From: Gracilibacillus halotolerans
GTDB lineage: Bacteria > Bacillota > Bacilli > Bacillales > Amphibacillaceae
Direction: 5' to 3'
Assembly (NCBI RefSeq): GCF_014206945.1
Contig: NZ_JACHON010000011.1
Location: 23,858 to 87,857 of the forward strand
Length of the DNA stretch: 64,000 bases
A model generated the notes under the pieces. That model made no database searches and had not been told where the DNA came from. It was given only the letters and a program-made list of their open reading frames with translations. The translations under genes and the position numbers were made by a program. Below are positions 30,635-43,688 of the stretch, piece by piece. Numbering within the stretch: position 1 is the first letter of the stretch; each line of letters opens with the position of its first letter.

Positions 30635-30919
30635 ATGTTTATACACGTTGGAGAAGAACATGTAATTTCTTCTGACGAGGTAATAGCAATAATTGATTAT
30701 AGTTTGGTAAGTTCCTCTACCATAAATGACGAGCTTTTATTAGCCTTAGATGAGAAAGAAAATGTCATTGTTACAGATGAATCATTAACCAAATCGGTCG
30801 TATTCACAGCAGATAGAGTATATTATAGTCCACTGTCTGTTTTAACATTACGTAAAAGATCAAGTGTCCTATCGACAATTAGTAGGTTAGATGATTATAC
30901 AGAGCCAATAGATGAATAA
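30635..30919 (+). CDS. remB: Extracellular matrix regulator RemB
   Basis: 94-residue DUF370 protein (YaaB), related to the RemA DNA-binding regulator of biofilm matrix genes in Bacillus. The N-terminal MFIHVGEEHVISSDEVIAI and central KSVVFTADRVYYSPLSVLTL match the family. It lies between recF and gyrB, as in Bacillus subtilis, 14 bp after recF. Confidence 0.92.
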   Translation: MFIHVGEEHVISSDEVIAIIDYSLVSSSTINDELLLALDEKENVIVTDESLTKSVVFTADRVYYSPLSVLTLRKRSSVLSTISRLDDYTEPIDE

Positions 30920-30961
30920 CTGGTTGTGTAGCATTGCAGTGTCTAATAATAGAATGTGTAG

Positions 30962-32896
<1,935 letters not shown>

Positions 32897-32949
32897 TAAT
32901 AGAAATGCCAATGGGAAAGAAATTGATAAGAGCAACTAAGATTATCACC

Positions 32950-32969
32950 AGCGCCAATCTTTTGGCGCT
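32950..32969. other. Hairpin between gyrB and gyrA
   Basis: AGCGCCAA and TTGGCGCT form a perfect 8-bp stem with a 4-base loop. Only a weak T-rich tail follows. It may be a partial terminator or a leader structure for gyrA. Confidence 0.45.
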
Positions 32970-33047
32970 AGTTAACTTTTATATACTAATGGTGATAGTC
33001 TCATTAGTAGGTCTTTTTCCTTCATAGGATATAGGAGGTCATAATTT

Positions 33048-35549
33048 ATGGCGGATAGTAAACGTCCACAAGTGAAAGAAATAAGTATAGGGAAAGAAAT
33101 GCGAACTTCTTTTCTCGACTATGCGATGAGTGTAATTGTTTCTCGTGCTATACCTGATGTAAGAGATGGATTAAAGCCTGTACATCGCCGAATATTATTT
33201 GCACTGAATGAGCAAGGAATGACAGCGGACAAAGCATATAAGAAATCTGCACGTATCGTTGGGGATGTAATTGGTAAGTATCACCCACATGGTGACTCTG
33301 CAGTTTATGAGGCGATGGTCCGTATGGCGCAAGATTTCAGTTTTCGCTATATGCTTGTTGATGGACATGGTAACTTTGGATCGGTTGATGGGGATCCGCC
33401 TGCTGCGATGCGTTATACCGAAGCGAGAATGTCCAAAATAGCAATGGAGCTTTTAAGGGATATTCAAAAAAATACAATCGATTATACGGATAACTACGAT
33501 GGGTCGGAACGAGAACCACGTGTGCTTCCCGCACGTTTTCCTAATCTACTTGTAAACGGGGCTTCAGGTATTGCGGTTGGGATGGCAACAAATATCCCGC
33601 CACATCATTTAGGAGAAACGATTGACGCGATTCAAGCTATTGCTCGAGATCCAGAAATTACAATTACAGAGTTGATGGAAGATTATATTCAAGGCCCAGA
33701 TTTTCCAACTGCAGGACTTATTTTAGGTAAAAGTGGCATCCGTCGTGCTTATGAAACTGGAAGAGGCTCAATTACCATCCGTGCAAAAACGGAAATTGAA
33801 GAGATGGCGAACGGGAAATCACGTATTCTTGTTACGGAATTACCGTATCAAGTGAACAAAGCAAAGCTTATCGAAAAGATTGCTGAGCTTGCTCGGGATA
33901 AGCGAATCGAAGGAATTACAGATTTACGAGATGAATCGGATCGTAATGGTATGCGAATTGTTATTGAATTGCGTCGTGATGCAAATGCAAATGTTTTACT
34001 AAACAATTTGTTCAAGCTAACTTCCTTACAAACATCTTTCGGTATTAATATGCTGGCATTAGTTGATGGCCAACCAAAAGTATTAAATCTTAAGCAATGT
34101 TTAGAGTACTATTTGGAGCATCAAAAGGAAGTTATTATCCGTAGAACACAATATGAACTAGAAAAAGCAGAAGCACGTGCTCATATTTTAGAGGGTTTAC
34201 GTATTGCTTTAGATCATATTGATGCGATTATTCAGTTAATTCGCCAATCTCAAACAACAGAGATAGCTAGACAGGGCTTAATGTCTGAGTTTAAACTCTC
34301 AGAAAAACAAGCACAAGCAATTCTCGATATGCGTTTGCAACGTTTAACAGGACTAGAAAGAGAAAAGATTGAAGAAGAGTACAATGAACTAATCGCTCAT
34401 ATCGAAGAATTAAAAGCTATCTTGAGTGATGAAGGTAAGATTTTAGAGATTATAAACGATGAATTATCGGAAATTAAAGAACGTTTTAGCGATGAAAGAC
34501 GTACTGAAATCGTTGCAGGTGGTGTAGACTTCATCGAGGATGAGGATCTTATCCCTGAAGAGAATATTGTCATTTCACTCACTCATAAAGGTTATGTAAA
34601 ACGTCTTCCAGCTTCTACGTATCGCTCGCAAAGACGTGGTGGAAGAGGAATACAAGGTATGGGGACAAATGAAGATGACTTCGTAGAACATCTAATATCC
34701 TGTTCTACGCATGATACGGTATTATTCTTCTCTAACAAAGGGAAAGTATACCGAGCAAAAGGGTATGAGGTGCCAGAATTTAATCGTACAGCAAAAGGGA
34801 TACCGATTATTAATATGCTTGAAATTGATAAAGGTGAGTGGATCAACGCCATTATCCCTGTAAGTGAGTACCAGGAAGATTGGTATTTATTCTTTACAAC
34901 AAAGCGTGGTATTGCGAAACGTACGTCATTAGCTCAATTTGCTAATATTCGAAGAGGAGGATTAATTGCGCTTCATTTACGTGAAGACGATGAATTAATC
35001 TCTGTACGATTGACGAATGGTTCCAAACACATACTCATGGGTACTAGAAACGGATACGCTATTCGTTTTGAAGAGCATGAAATAAGAGCAATGGGTCGAA
35101 CTGCGGCAGGAGTAAAAGGTATTTCTTTACGTGATGATGATGAAGTAGTATCAATGGAAATAATTGAAGAAAATGATTATGTATTGAATGTTACCGAGAA
35201 TGGTTATGGTAAACAAACTCCAATTGATGAATACCGTATTACGAGAAGAGGCGGAAAAGGTATCTTTACTTGTAATATAACGGATAAAACAGGGAAAGTA
35301 GTTGCCTTAAAGACGGTAGCAGGTGAAGAAGATATTATGATTATGACCGTAGCAGGTGTATTGATCAGAATGGCTGTTAAAGATATTTCCGTAACGGGTA
35401 GAAATACACAAGGTGTAAGACTCATTCGCTTACAAGATGATGAGTTTGTAGCAACTGTAGCCAAAGTAGAAGCGGAAGAAGAAGTAGAAGCAGATGTAGA
35501 GAGCAATGTAGAGGAAACAATGGGAGAAGAAGAGTCATCAGAAAAATAA
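33048..35549 (+). CDS. gyrA: DNA gyrase subunit A
   Basis: Breakage-reunion subunit of gyrase, 833 residues. The active-site Tyr is in [10 protein letters not shown]. The quinolone-determining region reads [11 protein letters not shown], the wild-type susceptible form. The C-terminal six-bladed pinwheel contains the GyrA box QRRGGRG. The tail is acidic and Glu/Val-rich (about 808-833). ATAGGAGG precedes the ATG. Confidence 0.98.
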   Translation: MADSKRPQVKEISIGKEMRTSFLDYAMSVIVSRAIPDVRDGLKPVHRRILFALNEQGMTADKAYKKSARIVGDVIGKYHPHGDSAVYEAMVRMAQDFSFRYMLVDGHGNFGSVDGDPPAAMRYTEARMSKIAMELLRDIQKNTIDYTDNYDGSEREPRVLPARFPNLLVNGASGIAVGMATNIPPHHLGETIDAIQAIARDPEITITELMEDYIQGPDFPTAGLILGKSGIRRAYETGRGSITIRAKTEIEEMANGKSRILVTELPYQVNKAKLIEKIAELARDKRIEGITDLRDESDRNGMRIVIELRRDANANVLLNNLFKLTSLQTSFGINMLALVDGQPKVLNLKQCLEYYLEHQKEVIIRRTQYELEKAEARAHILEGLRIALDHIDAIIQLIRQSQTTEIARQGLMSEFKLSEKQAQAILDMRLQRLTGLEREKIEEEYNELIAHIEELKAILSDEGKILEIINDELSEIKERFSDERRTEIVAGGVDFIEDEDLIPEENIVISLTHKGYVKRLPASTYRSQRRGGRGIQGMGTNEDDFVEHLISCSTHDTVLFFSNKGKVYRAKGYEVPEFNRTAKGIPIINMLEIDKGEWINAIIPVSEYQEDWYLFFTTKRGIAKRTSLAQFANIRRGGLIALHLREDDELISVRLTNGSKHILMGTRNGYAIRFEEHEIRAMGRTAAGVKGISLRDDDEVVSMEIIEENDYVLNVTENGYGKQTPIDEYRITRRGGKGIFTCNITDKTGKVVALKTVAGEEDIMIMTVAGVLIRMAVKDISVTGRNTQGVRLIRLQDDEFVATVAKVEAEEEVEADVESNVEETMGEEESSEK

Positions 35550-35567
35550 AAGAAGGATGTGGTCCGG

Positions 35568-36653
35568 TTGAAGGTGCATCCAAAGCAACTAGTTCCAGGA
35601 TGTATTGTGCAAAAGACCATTTTGGGGATGTCAGGTAATCCAATTGTAAAGGCCGAGACAGTCATAGAAAACCAACACATAGAGGCATTGGTACACTTTG
35701 GCATTGAACAAATGGATGTTAAAGAGCGAATGGTTACTGGTTTAACGTTTAAGCCACAACCATATAAAGTGAAGGACAAGCAGTCTACCAAAAAAACTAC
35801 TGTAGAGGAACCAGAGGAGTTTGAAACAATCTATGTTCGAACAGTAGAGCAATATAAAAAGATGTTTAAGTCTTGGCAAGGAGGAACACCGATTGATCTT
35901 GGAGATGTTCGCAAGATGGTTTCTCCTCTCTTTCATAGCCTGACGCAATACCCGCCTGATTTATTTATTCTTTATAAATATGCGACAGCGCGTGATTATA
36001 TTTATCATCATGCTGTATCAGTATCACTTTTATCTGCTTATTTAGCCAAAAAGATGGAACATGATATAGACTGGTTCCAAATTGGACTAGCCGGGGTGTT
36101 AGCGGATAGCGGAATGTCCCGGCTCAACCCAAATTGGTTAATTAAAGGTACTGAATTAACGATTCAAGAATTTAAAGAGATGAAAAAGCATCCTACGTAT
36201 TCCTATCAATTAGTAGAAAACATTACTGCATTAACGAAAGCAGCAAAATTAGCGATCTTGCAACACCATGAACGATTGGATGGTAGTGGATACCCTCTTG
36301 GTGTGAAAGCTGATAAAATCCACCCATACGCTAAAATTATAGCGATCGTGGATACATATCATGCAATGACATCGGAAAGAGCGTATAAGCCAAAGAAATC
36401 ACCTTTTAAGGTAATGGAAGAGATGTTAAGCGTAAAACACCAAAAGTACGATTACACGACTTTAAATGTATTTGTTGAAGCATTTATTAATTATTCTATT
36501 GGTTCTGAAGTCGTCTTATCGAATGGTGATAGAGCGCACGTGGTATATATCCACAGTGATAACCCAACACGTCCAATGGTTCGACTTGATAACAATGAAA
36601 TTATTAATCTTAATGAGAAAAAAACTCTTTATATTGAAAATATATTAACTTAA
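35568..36653 (+). CDS. HD-GYP domain protein with degenerate HD motif
   Basis: About 361 residues. An N-terminal DUF3391-like region (about 1-95) precedes an HD-GYP domain. The GYP signature HHERLDGSGYPLG is intact, but the HD motif reads GVLADSGMSRL where active enzymes have LLHDIGK, so the metal-binding His and the Lys are missing. It may be an inactive c-di-GMP-binding or adaptor protein; this is inferred. TTG at 35568 follows AAGGA by 10 bases, and a GTG at 35559 lies too close to it. It directly follows gyrA and is probably co-transcribed with it. Confidence 0.85.
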   Translation: MKVHPKQLVPGCIVQKTILGMSGNPIVKAETVIENQHIEALVHFGIEQMDVKERMVTGLTFKPQPYKVKDKQSTKKTTVEEPEEFETIYVRTVEQYKKMFKSWQGGTPIDLGDVRKMVSPLFHSLTQYPPDLFILYKYATARDYIYHHAVSVSLLSAYLAKKMEHDIDWFQIGLAGVLADSGMSRLNPNWLIKGTELTIQEFKEMKKHPTYSYQLVENITALTKAAKLAILQHHERLDGSGYPLGVKADKIHPYAKIIAIVDTYHAMTSERAYKPKKSPFKVMEEMLSVKHQKYDYTTLNVFVEAFINYSIGSEVVLSNGDRAHVVYIHSDNPTRPMVRLDNNEIINLNEKKTLYIENILT

Positions 36654-36697
36654 TAGTGTGAACTAGAATAGTCTGAGACTGAAATGTTTTATCTATA

Positions 36698-36746
36698 GTA
36701 GGAACTGAACGATTCGTTAGAATTAGTTCGGTTCCTACGTTTTTAT
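36698..36746 (+). terminator. Terminator after the HD-GYP gene
   Basis: GTAGGAACTGAAC and GTTCGGTTCCTAC form a 13-bp stem with one mismatch (36698-36738), followed by GTTTTTA. Confidence 0.9.
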
Positions 36747-36757
36747 AATTGCTTCGT

Positions 36758-36866
36758 CAAAACACTTCGCTTTCAGCAGGCACGGCCTCAACTTCCCATC
36801 ACTCACAGCCGTTCGTAATGGGTGATTTTCTGCTCGTGCTGTTCCTGCATGAGTCTACGTATTTTG
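36758..36866. repeat. Decayed palindromic intergenic repeat
   Basis: About 110 bp with imperfect inverted ends (CAAAACACTTCGCTTTCAGC on the left; GCATGAGTCTACGTATTTTG on the right) and a central GC-richer palindrome. The words GCTTTC-GCAGGCACGG and TGCTGTTCCTGCA-GAGTCTACG resemble a dispersed repeat I know from Bacillus-type intergenic regions. It has mutated copies of both arms. The rest of the gap to guaB shows no gene. Confidence 0.45.
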
Positions 36867-37118
36867 ACTACGTAATTAACATTCCAACTTTTTGTTGATC
36901 TCCCTAATACAGGGAATATACTATGAGAACTGGTTAGAGTTGTATATGTAGATTAAAAATTGTGTAGTTAGGCAATCGTATATTCAACACCTTTTTATAA
37001 GATATATTTATATAACCAAATTGTAGAGACCCTATGTAAACTCTTACAATGTTGACATAATAGCAATTAAAAATGTCACATAGATTTTTCAATAAAATAA
37101 TGCTTGAAAATCAAGTAG

Positions 37119-38669
<1,551 letters not shown>

Positions 38670-38685
38670 AGAAAATAGTGGAAAT

Positions 38686-38724
38686 AATGCTTGGTGGAGT
38701 TTAGTACCCACCAAGCATTTCTGT
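38686..38724 (+). terminator. guaB terminator
   Basis: AATGCTTGGTGG and CCACCAAGCATT form a perfect 12-bp stem (38686-38719) followed by TTCTGTT. Confidence 0.85.
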
Positions 38725-38851
38725 TATCAAAAGTAATCTAAAGTGAGTAAATAAAACTAATAAATCCTCTAAGCTAGTTTTCTTAATTACTAGGCTATGA
38801 TAAAATATTGGAGTGCAAATAAATCAGCAAAGGCAAGAAAGGTGACAAAAG

Positions 38852-40180
38852 ATGAAAAAGTTAATGATAGGTATTCTGTCTGCTTTAACAATAATTATGT
38901 TCTATGCTCCACTATCGACTGTACAAGCAGAGACTGCATTTAATGTGGAAGCAGAGTCGGCAATAATTGTGGATGGTAATACAGGGAAGATTTTATACGA
39001 AAAAAACTCAGACTTAAAGCTTCCACCTGCGAGCATGACAAAAATGATGACAGAATACTTAGTGTTAGAGGCTATTGCAGAAGGTAAAATAACATGGGAA
39101 ACCCCAACTCAAATAAGTGATTATTCATACAGTATTTCAGGAGATAGCAGCTCATCTGGTATCGGTTTAACTCAGGACAAAGATTATACGGTGCGAGAGC
39201 TATTTGAGGCAATGGCTATCTATTCTGATAATGGAACAACGATTGCGCTAGCTGAATTAATAGCTGGTTCAGAGTCGGAATTTGTAAAAATGATGAATGA
39301 AAAGGGAGAAGAAATGGGACTCCCTGAGTTCAAATTCGTAAACTCAACAGGTTTAGCTAACGAAGACCTAGGAGAGAATTATCCGGAAGGTACAGCTCCT
39401 GACGATGATAATTTATTATCGGCAAGATCGTCGGCTTTACTCGCTTATCATTTATTAAAAGACTATCCTGAAGTATTAGAATTTACGAGTAAGACTTTAG
39501 GAGAGCTAGATAATCGAACTCTAGAAAATTGGAATTGGATGCTTCCTTGGGGAGAGGATGATGATCGTTCTATCTATGGATACGAGGGCGTAGAAGGACT
39601 GAAGACAGGATATACAAGTGCTGCTGGATATTGTTTCACGGGTACAGCAAAACAAGGTGATCAGCGTATTATTACGGTTGTTATGAAAACAGATAGTGAA
39701 CCTTCACGTTTTATTGAAACGAAAAAATTGATGGAATTTGGTTTTAGCCAATTTGAACAAAAAGAATTATTTCCTGCTGGATTTCAATTAGAAGATGATT
39801 CAGAAATTCCGGTAAATAAAGGGAAGGAAAAAACGGTAGAAATCGCAACACAAGCACCTTTTTCTACGATGATTCGTACAGGTGAAGAAGATTTATATCA
39901 TGTTGAATACCAAATTGATGAATCAAAATTAGATGAAGATGGAAACCTTGTTGCACCGATTGAAAAGGGAGAAAAAGTAGGTGTGGCAATGCTTCAGTAT
40001 ACTGGAGATTCTAATACGGGTTACATCCAAGGCAACCAAGAAACACAGACAGTCGATATAGTGACTACAAGTGCTGTAGAAAAAGATAACTGGTTTATGC
40101 TTACATTAAAAGCAATTGGCGGATTTTTCAGTAGTATTTTTTCCTCTATTGCAGATTTTTTTAAAGGATTGTTCAGTTAA
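38852..40180 (+). CDS. dacA: D-alanyl-D-alanine carboxypeptidase (PBP5)
   Basis: Trims the terminal D-Ala of peptidoglycan stem peptides. It has 442 residues. A signal peptide is cleaved near VQAETAF (about 26). The three active-site motifs are SMTK at 61-64, SDN near 127 and KTG near 253. A C-terminal beta domain and an amphipathic anchor helix (GGFFSSIFSSIADFFKGLFS) finish the protein. AAGAAAGGTG precedes the ATG. It lies between guaB and pdxS, as in Bacillus subtilis. Confidence 0.97.
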   Translation: MKKLMIGILSALTIIMFYAPLSTVQAETAFNVEAESAIIVDGNTGKILYEKNSDLKLPPASMTKMMTEYLVLEAIAEGKITWETPTQISDYSYSISGDSSSSGIGLTQDKDYTVRELFEAMAIYSDNGTTIALAELIAGSESEFVKMMNEKGEEMGLPEFKFVNSTGLANEDLGENYPEGTAPDDDNLLSARSSALLAYHLLKDYPEVLEFTSKTLGELDNRTLENWNWMLPWGEDDDRSIYGYEGVEGLKTGYTSAAGYCFTGTAKQGDQRIITVVMKTDSEPSRFIETKKLMEFGFSQFEQKELFPAGFQLEDDSEIPVNKGKEKTVEIATQAPFSTMIRTGEEDLYHVEYQIDESKLDEDGNLVAPIEKGEKVGVAMLQYTGDSNTGYIQGNQETQTVDIVTTSAVEKDNWFMLTLKAIGGFFSSIFSSIADFFKGLFS

Positions 40181-40195
40181 TACCTACAAAAGTAC

Positions 40196-40225
40196 TTGGC
40201 TATTCGGTCATGTATCGTTTATAAT
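40196..40225 (+). promoter_or_regulatory. Candidate pdxST promoter
   Basis: TTGGCT at 40196 and a perfect TATAAT at 40220, 18 bp apart, about 60 bp upstream of pdxS. Confidence 0.45.
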
Positions 40226-40286
40226 GGAGAACACGAACGTTACGTTAAAAAATGATGATATAGTTCAATTTTAGGAGGCTATTATA

Positions 40287-41171
40287 ATGTCTAAAGTGGG
40301 GACAGATAGAGTTAAAAGAGGTATGGCAGAAATGCAAAAAGGCGGCGTTATTATGGACGTTGTCAATGCAGAACAAGCAAAAATTGCAGAACAAGCTGGT
40401 GCAGTAGCGGTAATGGCTTTAGAACGAGTTCCATCTGATATTCGTGCAGCAGGTGGAGTTGCTCGTATGGCGGATCCTACTATAGTAGAAGAAGTAATGA
40501 ATGCTGTATCGATTCCGGTTATGGCAAAAGCAAGAATTGGTCATATTGTAGAAGCAAAAGTATTAGAATCTATGGGAGTAGACTATATTGATGAGAGTGA
40601 AGTATTAACTCCAGCTGACGAAGTATATCATTTAAACAAACGTGACTATACGGTTCCTTTTGTTTGTGGTTGCCGTAACTTAGGAGAAGCAGCTCGTCGT
40701 ATTGGTGAAGGTACTTCAATGCTTCGTACAAAAGGTGAGCCGGGTACAGGTAACATTGTTGAAGCAGTGCGTCATATTCGTGAAGTGAATGCACAAGTAC
40801 GTAAGTTAACTCATATGTCTACAGATGAAGTAATGACATATGCAAAAGATTTAGGTGCTCCATACGAAGTTCTATTAGAAATTAAAGAACTAGGACGTTT
40901 ACCAGTTGTGAATTTTGCTGCAGGTGGGGTTGCAACACCGGCTGATGCTGCGCTTATGATGGAGTTAGGAGCAGATGGCGTTTTTGTAGGTTCAGGTATT
41001 TTTAAATCTGACAATCCAGAGAAATTCGCACGTGCAATCGTGGAAGCAACAACTCATTACAAAGACTATGATTTAATTGCTAAAGTCTCCAAAGATCTTG
41101 GTTCTGCGATGAAAGGTTTAGAAATTAGTAAGATTGCTCCTGAAGAACGCATGCAAGACCGTGGATGGTAA
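40287..41171 (+). CDS. pdxS: Pyridoxal 5'-phosphate synthase subunit PdxS
   Basis: Synthase subunit of the ribose-5-phosphate-dependent vitamin B6 pathway; condenses ribose 5-phosphate, glyceraldehyde 3-phosphate and ammonia. It has 294 residues, highly conserved: [20 protein letters not shown] near the start, the phosphate loop [21 protein letters not shown] and the C-terminal [21 protein letters not shown] precedes the ATG. It works with PdxT, encoded 23 bp downstream. Confidence 0.98.
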   Translation: MSKVGTDRVKRGMAEMQKGGVIMDVVNAEQAKIAEQAGAVAVMALERVPSDIRAAGGVARMADPTIVEEVMNAVSIPVMAKARIGHIVEAKVLESMGVDYIDESEVLTPADEVYHLNKRDYTVPFVCGCRNLGEAARRIGEGTSMLRTKGEPGTGNIVEAVRHIREVNAQVRKLTHMSTDEVMTYAKDLGAPYEVLLEIKELGRLPVVNFAAGGVATPADAALMMELGADGVFVGSGIFKSDNPEKFARAIVEATTHYKDYDLIAKVSKDLGSAMKGLEISKIAPEERMQDRGW

Positions 41172-41194
41172 GGCAAAAGACAGGGGAAGATAGA

Positions 41195-41782
41195 ATGGTT
41201 AAAATAGGTGTTTTAGGTCTACAAGGTGCTGTAAGAGAGCATGTTCATGCTATTGAATCACTAGGTGAAGAAGCTGTTGTTGTAAAACATAAAGAGCAGC
41301 TTGACACGATAGACGGTTTAATTTTACCAGGTGGTGAGAGTACGACAATTCGTCGACTCATTGATCAATATGATTTTTATGATGCGTTAGTGCAATTTGG
41401 TAAAGCAGGTAACCCTATTTTTGGTACCTGTGCTGGACTTATCTTATTAGCTAATGAAATTATTGGACAAGACAATGCGCACCTTGGTTTAATAGATATA
41501 AAGGCTGTTCGAAATGGTTTTGGGCGTCAACGTGATTCTTTTGAGGCAACGTTACAAATAACAGGGATTGCGGAAGACTTTGAAGCAGTGTTTATTCGAG
41601 CACCATATATTGAAGAGGTTGGCCCAAACGTCGAAGTCTTAGCAACATATGATGGAAGAATAGTTGCAGCACAGGAAGGAAACATTATGTGTAGTGCGTT
41701 TCATCCAGAGCTGACAGATGACAATAGATTAACGAATCATTTTATTGAAATGGTTAAAAAGAGCAAGTTAGTAGCTCAATAA
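41195..41782 (+). CDS. pdxT: Pyridoxal 5'-phosphate synthase glutaminase PdxT
   Basis: Class I glutamine amidotransferase that supplies ammonia to PdxS. The start at 41195 ([17 protein letters not shown]) follows AGGGGAAG and gives 195 residues. The nucleophile is in GTCAGL, the PGGEST loop is present, and the His-Glu pair is in FHPEL. It is the second gene of the pdxST operon. Confidence 0.97.
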   Translation: MVKIGVLGLQGAVREHVHAIESLGEEAVVVKHKEQLDTIDGLILPGGESTTIRRLIDQYDFYDALVQFGKAGNPIFGTCAGLILLANEIIGQDNAHLGLIDIKAVRNGFGRQRDSFEATLQITGIAEDFEAVFIRAPYIEEVGPNVEVLATYDGRIVAAQEGNIMCSAFHPELTDDNRLTNHFIEMVKKSKLVAQ

Positions 41783-41799
41783 ATAAAATGAAAGTGATG

Positions 41800-42015
41800 A
41801 TAGGAAATAGTAGCTTTTTATTCATACTTCAGAGAGCTAGTGGTAGGTGGAAACTAGTGTATGAGAAAAGTGAATCCATCCTGGAGTAGTACATGATAGA
41901 AGTGTACTCGGATGCAACCCGTTATTGTTGCTTGAGCCGGAGGAGCTTGTCTCTTCAATTAGGGTGGTATCGCGGGTTTACTCTCGTCCCTTTATTAGGG
42001 AGGGGAGTTTTTTAT
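41800..42015 (+). promoter_or_regulatory. T-box leader controlling serS
   Basis: tRNA-sensing leader upstream of serS. The T-box core AGGGTGGTATCGCGGG starts at 41961. Stem I contains the AGAGAG... and GGTAGGTGGAAACTAG elements. The likely specifier is TCC (Ser) in GAATCCATCCTGGAG (about 41870-41885). The terminator arm is ACTCTCGTCCCT/AGGGAGGGGAGT followed by TTTTTT (41980-42013). Uncharged tRNA-Ser would favour the antiterminator and turn serS on. Confidence 0.95.
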
Positions 42016-42046
42016 TTACTTAAAAATAAATGAAGGAGGAATTGGA

Positions 42047-43324
42047 ATGTTAGATATGAAATTACTCCGTAGTAATTTAGAGGAAGTGAAACAAAAATTA
42101 CAACATCGCGGAGAAGATTTGAATGATTTAGACAAGTTTGCAGAATGGGATGAAAAGAGAAGAAATTACATTACAGAAACAGAGCAATTAAAGGCAAAGA
42201 GAAACGAAGTATCGAAAGAAATAGCAATGTTAAAGAAAGAGAAACAAGATGCGGATGATAAAATTAAAGAAATGCGTGAAGTCGGTGACCGCATTAAGGA
42301 AATTGATCAGGAGCTTCGTGAAGTAGAAGAAAAACTACAAGAATTGTTATTCTCTATTCCTAATATTCCACATGAATCTGTTCCGATTGGCGAATCAGAA
42401 GACGATAATGTGGAAATTCGAAAGTGGGGAGAAGTACCTCAATTTGACTTTGAACATAAGCCACATTGGGATGTAGCAACTGAGTTAGATATTCTAGACT
42501 TTGAACGTGCCGGAAAAGTAACGGGAAGTAGATTTGTCTTTTATAAAGGACTAGGAGCTCGATTAGAAAGAGCTTTAATCAACTTCATGATGGACCTCCA
42601 TGCTGATGAACATGGATACGAAGAGATGCTTCCACCGTATATCGTAAATCGCGCAAGTATGACAGGTACAGGTCAGCTTCCTAAATTTGAAGAAGACGCT
42701 TTTAAACTAGAGGATTGGGAATACTTTTTAGTACCGACAGCAGAGGTTCCTGTAACGAATTACTATCGAGAAGAAATATTAAATGTAGATCAGCTTCCGG
42801 CTAAATTTACTGCTTATAGCAGTAGCTTCCGTTCTGAAGCAGGTTCTGCAGGTCGTGATACTCGGGGGCTAATTCGACAGCATCAATTTAATAAGGTAGA
42901 ACTTGTACAATTTGTTAAGCCTGAAGAATCTTATGATAAATTGGAAGAATTAACAGGTCACGCGGAAAAAGTCCTGCAACTGTTGGAACTTCCTTATCGT
43001 GTCTTAAAAATGTGTACAGCGGATCTAGGATTTACAGCGGCTAAGAAATACGATTTAGAAGTTTGGATGCCAAGTAATGATACGTACCGAGAAATTTCTT
43101 CTTGCTCTAACTTTGAAGATTTTCAAGCTCGACGTGCTGGTATTCGTTTCCGACGTGAGGCAAAAGGAAAACCAGAGTATGTTCATACTATAAATGGTTC
43201 TGGTTTAGCTGTAGGCCGAACAGTTGCTGCGATTCTAGAGCACTATCAACAAGCGGACGGCTCTGTAAAAGTCCCTGAAGTACTTGTTCCATATATGGGT
43301 GGCAAGACTGTCATCACTAAGTAA
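42047..43324 (+). CDS. serS: Seryl-tRNA synthetase
   Basis: Class II synthetase that charges tRNA-Ser. It has 425 residues. An N-terminal antiparallel coiled-coil arm (about 30-100) contacts the long variable arm of the tRNA. Motif 2 is [20 protein letters not shown] and motif 3 is [28 protein letters not shown] precedes the ATG. Expression is set by the T-box upstream. A tRNA-Ser gene lies about 3.6 kb downstream. Confidence 0.98.
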   Translation: MLDMKLLRSNLEEVKQKLQHRGEDLNDLDKFAEWDEKRRNYITETEQLKAKRNEVSKEIAMLKKEKQDADDKIKEMREVGDRIKEIDQELREVEEKLQELLFSIPNIPHESVPIGESEDDNVEIRKWGEVPQFDFEHKPHWDVATELDILDFERAGKVTGSRFVFYKGLGARLERALINFMMDLHADEHGYEEMLPPYIVNRASMTGTGQLPKFEEDAFKLEDWEYFLVPTAEVPVTNYYREEILNVDQLPAKFTAYSSSFRSEAGSAGRDTRGLIRQHQFNKVELVQFVKPEESYDKLEELTGHAEKVLQLLELPYRVLKMCTADLGFTAAKKYDLEVWMPSNDTYREISSCSNFEDFQARRAGIRFRREAKGKPEYVHTINGSGLAVGRTVAAILEHYQQADGSVKVPEVLVPYMGGKTVITK

Positions 43325-43343
43325 AACGTAATTAAATAGCTTC

Positions 43344-43387
43344 AAAAATGGCTGAGTGGATGTGAATCACTCAGCCATTTTTTTTTC
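43344..43387 (+). terminator. serS terminator
   Basis: ATGGCTGAGTG and CACTCAGCCAT form a perfect 11-bp stem followed by nine T residues. Confidence 0.93.
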
Positions 43388-43466
43388 AATTGAAACGTGT
43401 TTTTAAAAGTAGATGAATGATTTCTACTCTCCTTTCTTTAGATAAAAACGCTTATACAATAAATAA

Positions 43467-43480
43467 TGCAAACGTTTGTA
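43467..43480. promoter_or_regulatory. LacI/CcpA-type palindrome near the ABC-operon promoter
   Basis: TGCAAACGTTTGTA is a near-perfect palindrome of the LacI-family type (central CG). A TATAAT hexamer (43487-43492) lies 7 bp downstream, so a bound repressor would cover the promoter. Confidence 0.45.
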
Positions 43481-43636
43481 TTAGGTTATAATGAATAAAA
43501 GCAAAGTATCAATCAATATTTTTAGAAAAGTGTCCATTATACCTATGTTATTCAGGCGCTTTACTAACTATAACTATCCATTAATTAGTAGAATAGGTAT
43601 TGACAACTAATAATAGCAGTGTTAAATTTAATTTGA

Positions 43637-43670
43637 TGAAACCGATTGCACTTAAATGATAACGGTTTCA
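43637..43670. promoter_or_regulatory. Tandem cre/LacI-type operators
   Basis: TGAAACCGATTGCA (43637-43650) and TGATAACGGTTTCA (43657-43670) each match the CcpA cre consensus TGWAANCGNTNWCA with one mismatch. They are spaced exactly 20 bp, two helical turns, and end shortly before the ribosome binding site of the sugar-binding protein gene. They fit catabolite repression or a dedicated LacI-type repressor. Confidence 0.55.
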
Positions 43671-43688
43671 AAAAAGGGAGGTTAAAAA

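Noticed and set aside
35204..35791. 195-codon open frame on the minus strand
   Set aside because: It is antisense to the end of gyrA and the start of the HD-GYP gene. Its translation is Ser/Thr/Cys-rich with no family pattern. It is a shadow of the Glu/Val-rich gyrA tail.
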